The position numbers and the translations under genes were made by a program. From NCBI RefSeq assembly GCF_004118155.1, contig NZ_SAIQ01000004.1, forward strand, positions 279,641 through 343,640: a stretch of 64,000 bases of DNA, given 5' to 3'. The notes under the pieces were generated by a model. The model was not told the DNA's origin. It worked only from the letters and a program-made list of their open reading frames with translations, and searched no databases. Within the stretch, counting starts at the first letter, position 1, and the number at the start of each line of letters is the position of its first letter. Positions 46,112 to 55,800 of the stretch are shown here, piece after piece. The DNA is from Edaphocola flava (GTDB lineage: Bacteria; Bacteroidota; Bacteroidia; Chitinophagales; Chitinophagaceae).

Positions 46112-46225
46112 CGATCAGGTGATCTGGCAAAATTCCGGCAAAGTAACCACAAAATATGATAACTTGCGGCGCAATAAGTGAGGCTTTCTATGCATATATG
46201 CAGGAAACCACACCTGTCTGATGTT

Positions 46226-47128
46226 ATGAAAATGCTTAAGTACCTCTTTATCACCGCCATTACAAAAAGTCTTCCGGGCTGCGTCATGTCTTGTCTGCTG
46301 GTGCTCGCATCTTTGCAGCAAATGAGCGCACAAGATAAAGTATGGCAATCGGTCAATACCCAGAAATCTAAGGTACAGGAAAAGGCGAAAGTTCAGCAAC
46401 AAAAAGCGACAACCCGTTTAAAGCAGTTGAAAACATGGGGTACAGACAGCAATTACAGGCATGCTGTATATGTTGGCGGACGCTTACATACCACAGGCTG
46501 GAGCGGACAGGTACACTATCATTTCAACAAAAAGCCTAAGGATGAAAGCTTCATCCGCCTGCAGATCGCAGAGATCCGCCATGAAAAGGAAGTACGGCAG
46601 CAAAGACAGGATACCGCTTACCGCGGACTGACAGCCTACCGGCCGTATATATTTGGCAAGCAATATAAAGTCTATACCGCACAACTGGGTTATGGTCGTG
46701 AATGGACAATCGTCCCGTCTATCCTGCAAGGCAATATAAGCCTGAAAGCCAGCCTGGAAGCAGGGATTTCACTTGCCCTGCTGAAGCCCGTATACCTTAA
46801 TCTGCTGCGATACGATGCCCAACAACATGCCTATGCCAGTTCAGAAGCCTATACAGCAGACAATCAGGATCTGTTCCTGAGCCGTAACCGAATATTGGGC
46901 GCGGATAAGTGGAGTAAAGGTTTGAATGAATTAAGGTGTATACCCGGTATATATATAAGTCCCTCCGTAATATTCAGTCCCGACAGGCCGTCTGGCTTTG
47001 TGCAGCAATTCCAGATAGGCGCACAACTAGCCTGTTACACCAAAGCGATACCCGTGTTGCTGCAACAGAAGAACACCTTCTGGCAGGCTTCATTCTTTGT
47101 CGGTATGAGTTTGGGTAAGCGCTGGTAG
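46226..47128 (+). CDS. Exported envelope protein, unknown
   Basis: Starting at MKMLKYLFITAITKSLPGCV gives 300 residues with a signal peptide (QMSAQ). A Lys/Gln-rich helical stretch follows, then a beta-rich region with alternating aromatic residues (KQYKVYTAQLGYGREWTIVP). The C-terminus FFVGMSLGKRW looks like the last strand of a small outer-membrane barrel. No family is recognised. It lies 650 bp upstream of a second protein of the same plan (47778) and may belong to the Rhs locus. Confidence 0.65.
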   Translation: MKMLKYLFITAITKSLPGCVMSCLLVLASLQQMSAQDKVWQSVNTQKSKVQEKAKVQQQKATTRLKQLKTWGTDSNYRHAVYVGGRLHTTGWSGQVHYHFNKKPKDESFIRLQIAEIRHEKEVRQQRQDTAYRGLTAYRPYIFGKQYKVYTAQLGYGREWTIVPSILQGNISLKASLEAGISLALLKPVYLNLLRYDAQQHAYASSEAYTADNQDLFLSRNRILGADKWSKGLNELRCIPGIYISPSVIFSPDRPSGFVQQFQIGAQLACYTKAIPVLLQQKNTFWQASFFVGMSLGKRW

Positions 47129-47224
47129 CTTTGTTTATTATTGTTTAGGATACGAATCTATTATGTTTTAAGCATTCAGATAAAACAGACATTTTCATTT
47201 TACGCTAGATCTCTTTGTGTTTTG

Positions 47225-47390
47225 CCTTTCTTTTGTCTTGATACAAAAGAAACAAAAAATCAAGGCTGTATACATCCCTGGCTAAAAATCAATGTGTCGG
47301 TCAGTCGCAAACGCAAACTCGCTGCACTCAGACAGTGGTTTGCAACTTATAGACCGAGCCAATGATTTTATTAACGCCGGATGTATAATG
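47225..47390. repeat. Dispersed non-coding repeat, copy C (inverted)
   Basis: TTTCTTTTGT/ACAAAAGAAA (47227-47252) is the hairpin end. The following blocks AAATCAAGGCTGTATA, CCCTGGCTAAAAATCAA, GTCGGTC and ACCGAGCCAATGATTTTATT are the reverse complement of copy A. It lies in the 47129-47777 gap. Confidence 0.65.
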
Positions 47391-47730
47391 CCGGCCCGGG
47401 CGATCCGGACTATCCAAAATTCTATAATTGACTTAAAAATAGGCTGCTCCTTTTCACTTAATGATGATTATCATATCTCTGTACCTGATGTGAATTAAAC
47501 TTTATCATATCATGATCAGATATTTAACTGATTTATGAAACAGTATATCAAACTATCACTTCATAGTGATTATGGAGTGTGCTGAAATGCAATACAGTAA
47601 AAGATTCTATCCCTCATTTTCTGTTTTTTACAAAAATGGGAAATATTTTATTAAAAAATATTTCATTGATTATTAATAACATTTTTTCACATTCGTGCAT
47701 AACTAGTAGAGAATTTACCAAAAATAATAA

Positions 47731-47738
47731 TACTTTTG
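47731..47738 (+). promoter_or_regulatory. -7 box TACTTTTG, likely promoter of the Rhs operon
   Basis: It matches TAnnTTTG and lies 40 bases upstream of ATG 47778. From here genes run without a clear terminator to 57713, so it may drive the whole Rhs operon. Confidence 0.5.
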
Positions 47739-47777
47739 CGCACCCTCTAAAGCCCCTTTGCTATACTTAAATTCGCT

Positions 47778-49289
47778 ATGTTCAAGTCGTTTTTATTATT
47801 GCTATTGTGTATACTCCCGGCATGGATCTGTGCCCGGGCACAGGAGGCATCTGCCATTGAAGATAGTACAGAGATCGTGCATGCCGCAGAGGTGTATATC
47901 CAGAAGCAATACCGCCATCACCTGCAATACCAGCAGAAAGCTTCACGCGCACAACAACGCATGCTGCGTAAACTGCAGCGACAGGAGTTTCGTCTGGCCG
48001 CCAAATTGCAACGCAGCGACAGTACCTTATATGCACAGTATGAGAAACTAAATGCAGCCAATTTTGACAGCCTGCGCAAAACAGCAATGGATACGGCTTT
48101 ACTGAACAAACTGGCCGGAATGCAACCGGTCAAAGCATTGGACAGTCTGAAGAAAATACAATCCTTTATACAGCAAAAAATACCTGGTGGCACAGGTTTA
48201 TCCGTACCCGGTATGGGCCAGCTCAACAGTCAGCTGAATGCACAGGACTATCTGAAGAACCAGGTCAAAAAGCGCAGTGATGCACTCAACCGCTTACTGG
48301 CAGGGTCTCCATTCGCATCGAAACTGGGCAAACTCAACAGGACATTCGGTTACGGTACACAACAGGCTGGGTACTGGAAGAAAATTGTACAGGACCCTGA
48401 TGCCGCAGAAGAGAAAGCCCTTGATCTGCTGCAGGGTATAGAAGGATTTAATGAGATGCTGTCCCGCTCCTCACTACCGGGCATGTCTTCCGCAAACCTG
48501 AGTGAGCAGGACCTGAAGCAAATGGGCTACCAGACCAAATCCTCAGTCAATGCGGCATTGGAACAGCAGTTTGGCAATCAGCTACAACAGGTACAGCAAC
48601 AGGCCGCACAGCAGGTGCAGGACTATAGCAAACAACTGGGACTGGAGAAACAAGCAGCCAAATTGAAACAGGCTGCGCAAAGTCTGCAAGAGGCTAAAAA
48701 TACCATAAAAGATACCAAAGATAAAATCAATCAGGCAAAGAATGGCCTCCGCAATCCTATGGATGATCTGAAGAACCCGATGCGGGGCATACCATTCTGG
48801 CAGCGCTGGGAATACCAGTACAACCTGCAAACACAAAGAGCATCCCCTAACGGGCAAAAGCCTGTTATGGTACAGGCCGGGTTGAATGCCGCTTATCGCC
48901 ATAGCCCACACATCAGCATCGGTATAGGACTGGATGCCAGCCTGGGACTGGGCCGCGACTGGCAGCACCTGAGATTAAGTTATGAAGGCCTGGCCGGAAG
49001 AGTGTTCCTGGACGGACAACTGATCTGGGGCATCAGCCTGCAGGGTGGTTATGAGAAGAGCCTCAAACCCCTGAACAGGCCTTATGTACAGTTGCAGGAA
49101 CGTTATGGCAATGCCTCCAATGTACGCACGGCTATGGGATTATTACAGGATGCAGTTTATATAGGATTGATGAAGACCTATCGCATTAACCGCAATCAGC
49201 AGGGCACCTTCCTGATCGGCTATAACTTCCTCAACGATAAAACAGGCATCAACAGCCCCTGGATCATCCGGCTGGGCTATAAATTATAA
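47778..49289 (+). CDS. Coiled-coil envelope protein of the Rhs operon
   Basis: This 503-residue protein has a signal peptide (ICARAQ). Long helical stretches rich in Gln/Lys/Ala (about residues 25-100 and 260-320) are probably coiled coils. A C-terminal beta-rich domain ends IRLGYKL and resembles an outer-membrane barrel strand set. The next gene starts 38 bp later. It may help present or anchor the Rhs proteins at the outer membrane; this is inferred from position only. Confidence 0.65.
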   Translation: MFKSFLLLLLCILPAWICARAQEASAIEDSTEIVHAAEVYIQKQYRHHLQYQQKASRAQQRMLRKLQRQEFRLAAKLQRSDSTLYAQYEKLNAANFDSLRKTAMDTALLNKLAGMQPVKALDSLKKIQSFIQQKIPGGTGLSVPGMGQLNSQLNAQDYLKNQVKKRSDALNRLLAGSPFASKLGKLNRTFGYGTQQAGYWKKIVQDPDAAEEKALDLLQGIEGFNEMLSRSSLPGMSSANLSEQDLKQMGYQTKSSVNAALEQQFGNQLQQVQQQAAQQVQDYSKQLGLEKQAAKLKQAAQSLQEAKNTIKDTKDKINQAKNGLRNPMDDLKNPMRGIPFWQRWEYQYNLQTQRASPNGQKPVMVQAGLNAAYRHSPHISIGIGLDASLGLGRDWQHLRLSYEGLAGRVFLDGQLIWGISLQGGYEKSLKPLNRPYVQLQERYGNASNVRTAMGLLQDAVYIGLMKTYRINRNQQGTFLIGYNFLNDKTGINSPWIIRLGYKL

Positions 49290-49326
49290 AGATCACAAAT
49301 AATATTTCACCTAATTTTTTTGTAGT

Positions 49327-52300
49327 ATGAAGCACACAAAACCATTAATGCTGGCAGGCCTCTTTATGATGTCTGCCGGGATGAGTACCGCCCAGGATGT
49401 GGGCAAGCTCTATAGTCCCAATCTCTTTGACGGAACCGTCAATGTCAACATCCCCATTTATGAACAGTATGGTATGGGTATCTCCCTATCCTACAACACC
49501 AAAGGTGTTCCTGTGCGCGAGCTGGCCGGCCCGGCCGGTCTGCACTGGAACCTGAATGCAGGTGGGAGTATCAGCAGGGTAATCAAAGGATGGCCAGATG
49601 ACTGTAACTTCCCGGTAGATACCAGTATACAATACGCTTTGGACCCTATACATGGAATTCCAGCAGTTGCAGCGGTGTACTTGTATAAAGGTCGTTTGCA
49701 GGTGGCCAAGGAAACACCCGCAGAAAGGGCCGATACTAAAATATTCCGCGATACGGAAAGTGATGAATACTATGTATCTGCCGGTAATATGAGGTTTACC
49801 TTTTATATCGGAGAGAATGGGGGTATTTTTACCAACAGTTTTTCCGATTATGAAATCCGCTTCTTCCGCGATGGTGCCTACCGCCTGGCTAGCGACCAGA
49901 GTAGTACAGTGCCTTATAGCTATAATCAAGGTACACCTATTTCCATTCTGGATAAGAAGAACAATGTAACCTATTATTTCGGCCCCGGTGTCAAAAAGGA
50001 AAATGTAGTAACGGCTTACTATTACAGTGAATCGGCTTTCATGGCCATGCCTAACGACCAGCCGGAATATTTTGCAGGATATAAGATACCTTTTGTGACC
50101 AACTGGAATCTTGATTCTGTTCGTTATGATGCCAGCAGGATGGTACGCTATACCTATACCCGTTTTCAGATTCCGAATTATATCGCACAGGACTCTTCCT
50201 GGGTAAAGAAGAGGTTTACCAATCAGGTATACAATTCTACTATAGACATTGCACCTTATTTTAACAAAAGCGATTTTGATTTGGTCAGTGCAATCAGCTA
50301 TCCAAACGGTACTCGTGTTGAGCTGGTATATGAAAATTCACGCATGGAATTCACTCCCTCTTCACCATATTCCTCCAATCCTGACAATACGTTTCCTAAG
50401 TTGAGTGAGGTGGTGGTCAAGGAGAGGGTAAACAGTATGCGCTATGTATTTGACCATGCTTACTTTCACAATCCAAGCGGAAAATCTTCCGCACAGGAAG
50501 TCTTTACTAATGTGGGTGATGAACGGGATCGGTACAGTTTGAAATTAAAGGGCATCCGCCAGGTATCGGTCGATGGCACCTTGTCGCAACCCTTATATAC
50601 CTTTGGATATAATGATCTGATTCAGCGGCGCTTTGGTGGCGGTCTTGACTTCTTTGGTTACTTTAATGGCCAGAATATGGGGGTGGCAGCACATTCTGTT
50701 TATCCAGACGCCAATAAAACCCACGATGCGACTTATGCACAATATGGCCTGCTGAAATCAATTTCCAGCGGTACCGGAGGAAAGGTTACATTTACCTATG
50801 GTGCCCACCAGCTAACAGATGTAAACTCTGTCCTGATGGCCGCAGATCTGGACCTGGCCGGCACGGATGCCAATGACGGGGTGCGCATCGAATCTATTGA
50901 GACCACAGACCTCAATGATACTACTGTATATGCCAAAACCAGGTTTACCTATTGGGTTGGCCAGCGCTTTCTGCCCAAAGGATTTACCAGAGATGAATCG
51001 ACCGTACGTAATGTTGGTTACGGCAAGAGTGATCCGGACAACCCTGTCCTTTTTAGTACCATCCGTAACTGGTATGAAACATTCGTAAGTCCGATGAACC
51101 TTTATTATGGTTCTAATCATGGTTACACAGGTGTATTTGCGGCTCAGACTAACCAGTACGGACAATTACTGTCCCGGACAGAATATGAATTTTCCAATTT
51201 TAAAGATGGCAATGCAGCACCTAAAATCCTGGTGACTGGTGGTGGAGCCCTTGCTATTGATAAGCCCTATACACAGAAACAACGCATCAAGGACTGGGAG
51301 ATTGGCTTGCCTTTGGCTGTGAGACATTATGACAACAAATCATTATTAATCTCTGAAACAATTACAGAATATGAATCCATCCTGGACACAACCAGTTCTG
51401 TAACCGCTGGTTTAAATGAAGCGAAACGTACTGTAGAGCCCAAGGCAAGTGGTTGGTTATGGTCTGATGCAAATGAGGGGACTATCCAATGGCTGGCTGA
51501 TTTTGATGTGATCCTGGATCCGTATAAGCCTTACCGGGGTCAAAGTCTTCCAAAGAAAGTCATTACCAATAAATATGCCTCCGATACCCGTTATATGTCC
51601 GATTCAGTATTATATACTTATGACAGTCGTTACAACCTGAAATCAAGCCTGGTCAATAACAGTCGTGGTGATGTGCTGCAGCAAGTGAATATTTATAACT
51701 ATGATCTTCCTGATACAACTGTTAACCAAAGCGTTGATTTGACGCAGCTCAGAAATAAAAGCATGGAAATGCTAATAGGTACAGAACAGTGGAAAATGGG
51801 TACAGGCACTTTCTTGCAGCAATGGCAAAATGCCAAACTATTAGCTGCTTCTATGTACACCATGGGACTGAATGGTGATGTACCGGTAACTAAGGGAGTA
51901 TTTAACCTGGAGACGGTGGATCCTGTAGGTTATAACACCTACACGGGTCTTAGTACCATGCCGGTTCTCCCTCCTTATACCAACGTTGGATTTACTTATA
52001 CCAATACTGCCGCGCTTCCTGCAAATGTAGCGCCGGTGACTACTGTTCAGGCATTCGATAGCAGGGGTAATGTTACAGAGACCTATATTCATAATAGCAA
52101 ACAATACAAAACCATTTTCTTTGATCAGACCAATGATAAAAAAATTGTAGAGATCGGGAATGCCCGCAAGACTGATGTGGCTTATGCCGATTTTGACCAG
52201 AATGTACAGGGGAATATTACGTTTACCCAGGGCAATATTATTTTTCCGGGTTCCGGTATCAGTAATCCTAATGCACCTTCATTGGGAGTGCCAGGCGTAA

Positions 52301-52761
52301 AGCCGATGTCTGGTAAAGGATTATATGTATTGACCGCTACCAGTCAGAAAGACCTGTATACCACAAGCCTGAGCACCGGTAAGGAATACCGTGCTACGTT
52401 CTGGGCTACGGATAATGTGACCCCTTCTTTCGGTATTGAAAATGGAATACAGTTCACGTTGAAGCATATTGCTACAGTGGGCCGCTTTAAGCAGTATGAA
52501 GCTTTCTTTAGTCCATCTGCTGCCGGACAGAAGATCGGTTTCCATACCAGTACCAATGTGGGCATAGAAGACATCCGTATACACCCGGTAGAGGCAGCCA
52601 TGCAGAGCTGGTATTATGAACCTTTGTTCGGTGCCGGATCGGCTACTGATGCCCTGGGTCGCATTACCTATTTTGAATATGATAAACTAGGCCGACTGTT
52701 GCTGACCCGTGATCAGGAAGGTAATATCCTCAGCAAAAATGAGTATAGTGTAATCAACTAA
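49327..52761 (+). CDS. SpvB/YD-repeat protein, partner of the Rhs gene
   Basis: This 1144-residue protein has a signal peptide (GMSTAQ). The start LYSPNLFDGTVNVNIPIYEQ-YGMGISLSYNTKGVPV-RELAGPAGLHWNLNAGG is the typical opening of large Bacteroidota SpvB/TcaC-like proteins with Rhs-like architecture. It has a long beta-rich middle and ends with YD repeats (TDALGRITYFEYDKLGRLLL). It has no RHS core or variable tip. The Rhs gene follows 42 bp later. By comparison with TcB/TcC and SpvB systems, it may form part of the shell that encloses the toxin tip. Confidence 0.75.
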   Translation: MKHTKPLMLAGLFMMSAGMSTAQDVGKLYSPNLFDGTVNVNIPIYEQYGMGISLSYNTKGVPVRELAGPAGLHWNLNAGGSISRVIKGWPDDCNFPVDTSIQYALDPIHGIPAVAAVYLYKGRLQVAKETPAERADTKIFRDTESDEYYVSAGNMRFTFYIGENGGIFTNSFSDYEIRFFRDGAYRLASDQSSTVPYSYNQGTPISILDKKNNVTYYFGPGVKKENVVTAYYYSESAFMAMPNDQPEYFAGYKIPFVTNWNLDSVRYDASRMVRYTYTRFQIPNYIAQDSSWVKKRFTNQVYNSTIDIAPYFNKSDFDLVSAISYPNGTRVELVYENSRMEFTPSSPYSSNPDNTFPKLSEVVVKERVNSMRYVFDHAYFHNPSGKSSAQEVFTNVGDERDRYSLKLKGIRQVSVDGTLSQPLYTFGYNDLIQRRFGGGLDFFGYFNGQNMGVAAHSVYPDANKTHDATYAQYGLLKSISSGTGGKVTFTYGAHQLTDVNSVLMAADLDLAGTDANDGVRIESIETTDLNDTTVYAKTRFTYWVGQRFLPKGFTRDESTVRNVGYGKSDPDNPVLFSTIRNWYETFVSPMNLYYGSNHGYTGVFAAQTNQYGQLLSRTEYEFSNFKDGNAAPKILVTGGGALAIDKPYTQKQRIKDWEIGLPLAVRHYDNKSLLISETITEYESILDTTSSVTAGLNEAKRTVEPKASGWLWSDANEGTIQWLADFDVILDPYKPYRGQSLPKKVITNKYASDTRYMSDSVLYTYDSRYNLKSSLVNNSRGDVLQQVNIYNYDLPDTTVNQSVDLTQLRNKSMEMLIGTEQWKMGTGTFLQQWQNAKLLAASMYTMGLNGDVPVTKGVFNLETVDPVGYNTYTGLSTMPVLPPYTNVGFTYTNTAALPANVAPVTTVQAFDSRGNVTETYIHNSKQYKTIFFDQTNDKKIVEIGNARKTDVAYADFDQNVQGNITFTQGNIIFPGSGISNPNAPSLGVPGVKPMSGKGLYVLTATSQKDLYTTSLSTGKEYRATFWATDNVTPSFGIENGIQFTLKHIATVGRFKQYEAFFSPSAAGQKIGFHTSTNVGIEDIRIHPVEAAMQSWYYEPLFGAGSATDALGRITYFEYDKLGRLLLTRDQEGNILSKNEYSVIN

Positions 52762-52803
52762 AATCCATCACCTTTCGGAGTACAATCCGTTAAAATATAT
52801 TAT

Positions 52804-55800
52804 ATGTCAAATAGACTTTCCTATATATACCGGTCTATAATACCGGTGCTGGCCTTGCTTTGCGGCGGGCTGGCGTACGGGCAGACCAATACGCCCAATA
52901 CGACACAACAAACAGTAGCCGGTAGTGTAACCCAAACAGTACCTATCCCGGCATCCACCACACCCTGGGGCATTCAGACCCTGACGGTACTGGTCCCCAA
53001 ATACCGCGATACTACCTCTGCACAGTTTACCTACAGCACTACTGCCGATAAGGCGGCTATGACCGCCACAGCCCTGAGCGGACAAGGCAACCCAGTGCAG
53101 GTGGGCGTCCGCAGGGGTAATAACAGCTTTATCATACAGCCCAGTGATATTCGTAATCTGCCCGATGGCTACAGCTTCCAGCCATATCCTTCATCTGCAG
53201 GTTATGACATCAATCCGATCTACAGGTCTACTCAATACCACAATGGCACCCTGTATCCTTCAGAAGGTGGTACCGAGGTAAGCACTGCTGGCCTATCAGC
53301 CTCTATGGTCCGCAATACCTCCAGCAGTACCGAACACAGTAGTACCACTTATGCGCCGGGCCGCAGCCGTATTGGACAGGGTAGGGGTACCAAAACCACC
53401 CTCGTCTTTAACGATGCCAATACCGGGTCGGGGCTGCCACAGGCGGGCATCCGCATCTGGGATATTGGTAGCGGCGTACCACAGGCCAATGGCTATTATG
53501 CCGCTAACGCCCTGAAGGGTAGCCTGATCACCACCGCACAGGGAGGAGAGAAACTGGTGCTGGAAGACCGTGAAGGTAAACCAGTGTATGAGGCCAGCCT
53601 GATCAGCAATAGCCCTAAGACCTATGCCCGCACCTATTATGTGTATGACGAGATGGGCCGCCTGCGCTATGTATTACCACCCAAGGCCGTAGAGGCCCTG
53701 GAAGCCGCATCAGGCGTGGTGAGTACGGCTGTGGTGAATGAATTATGCTTTAGTTATTTCTACGATGCCAAAGGCCGCCAGCATTCCGTACACAAACCCG
53801 GCGAGAATGGCTATACTGAACTGGTGTATAATAAAGAAGGGCAGGTGATCATGCGCCGTAACCCGGTCGAAAAGGCTAAAACTTTATGGGAAGTAATCTT
53901 CTATGACCGTCCGGGTCGTGTGATCGCTACCGCTATCCTCACCAATACCGAGAGCCGGGACAGCTGGCAGACTGCTGCGAATAGCGAAAGTAACGGTAGC
54001 ACCACGGGTACGATCAATTATTACCTGTGGGGAACCGGAAGGTATACTTATCCGGGTACGGTGACCGGGCTGGATATACAGAGCCTGAACTACTATGACA
54101 ATTATGATGCTACACATGCATTGTCGCCCGAGAACTTCAGTACTCCTATTATCGAACCCTACCTGAGCAGTGCAACTAACGCAGAGTTATTTTACACTGG
54201 CGGCAGCACCTATGGCCTGCAGACCTATAGCAGTATAAAAGTAATCAAAGCAAACGCTAGCCCTTCTGTTACCATGCTGCAGGACTGGACCTACAGCAAG
54301 ACCTTCTATGATAAAGAGCGCAGACCGATCTATACCGTGTCTCAACATGCCAAAGGAGGCAAGGACACTGCTGCGATACAGTACAGCTATACCGGACAGG
54401 TACTGGTTACCGCGCATGGGCACCAATACTTAAATGGCAGCGGACCTGCTTTCCGTGAATGGTACCGCAATACCTATGATGCGCAAACGGGCGAGCTGAG
54501 CCTTAGTGAACATAAGGTCAATAATATTGCCTGGCAGGTGATGAGCAGCAACACTTATGATGCCCTGGGTCGTGTAGCCAGTACCACTTATGGTACGAAT
54601 GCCGAAACCCAGAACTTCAGCTATAACATCCGTGGTGAGCTGCAGGGGATCAATGAAAACTTTGCCCTTACGGGTAGTAATGGCGGACAGTCCATCACCT
54701 TTGGGGAGGCCCTCCGCTATGACTATGGCTATGATAGCCTGCGCTATGACGGGCTGGCGGCCGGTATGATCTGGAGAGGATCCGCTGCCGGTAATATGGG
54801 TGCCCATAGCTACGGTTATATATATGATCCTGCAGGCCGTATGCTCAGCGGTGCTTATAGCCGCAGCAATGCCGGTTATGTAATACCGACAAGCTGGAGC
54901 AACAGCAGCCAGGATTACAGTGAGACGGTTACTTATGACCAGGGTGGCAATATCCTGAGCCTGAAACGCATGGCTGTAGTGGCGGCCAACCAGATGGTGT
55001 ACCCGACTACCGTAGATAACCTGACCTATACGTACAATGCCAACAGCAATAAATTAAGAAAGGTAACGGATGCGATTACGGCCATTTTTAACCGCGGCGA
55101 TTTTGTGAATAACCCAAGTTATGGTAGCGGGTATAATTACGATGAAGGGGGTAATATTGCACGCGATAGCACCAAGGGTATTATCAGTTCCAATATTACG
55201 TATACCTATTTCAATAAACCATCCTTTATTACCTTCAACCCTTCGGGACGCCTGTATTACAGTTACGATGCAGCGGGTAATAAGCTGCAGGAATATATCA
55301 ATTATAACAATGGCCCCCGTATGAACTATATCGGTACTGCCTTGTATAAGAATGATACCCTGCAATCAATCAGTACACCAGTGGGCCGTACCGACATGAC
55401 TAAATCTGTACCACAGGAGCAGTATTTTGTAAAAGATCACCTGGGCAATGTACGCAGTGTAGTAGCAGATGCTATAGGTTCGGGAGGGATCGGGAATCTT
55501 GCCGCACAGCAACAGACCTATAATGCTACTTATGAGACCAGCAATCTGAACCAGGAAGAGCAAACCTTTGACCAGGTAGCGGTATTGAGCGAAGATAAGC
55601 CGGAAAGTACCAGCAGCAGCGACAGCAAAGCAGCCTTGCTGACTACGGGCAATACCAGTACGCCTAATGTAGGGACCACTTTACTCTTAAAAGTAATGGC
55701 GGGCGATAAGCTGAGCCTGAATGCCGATAACTATTATGAAAGTACCGAAACAAACAGCAGCAATGTAAGTGGCAGCAGCTTTGAACAAGTAGTGAATAGC

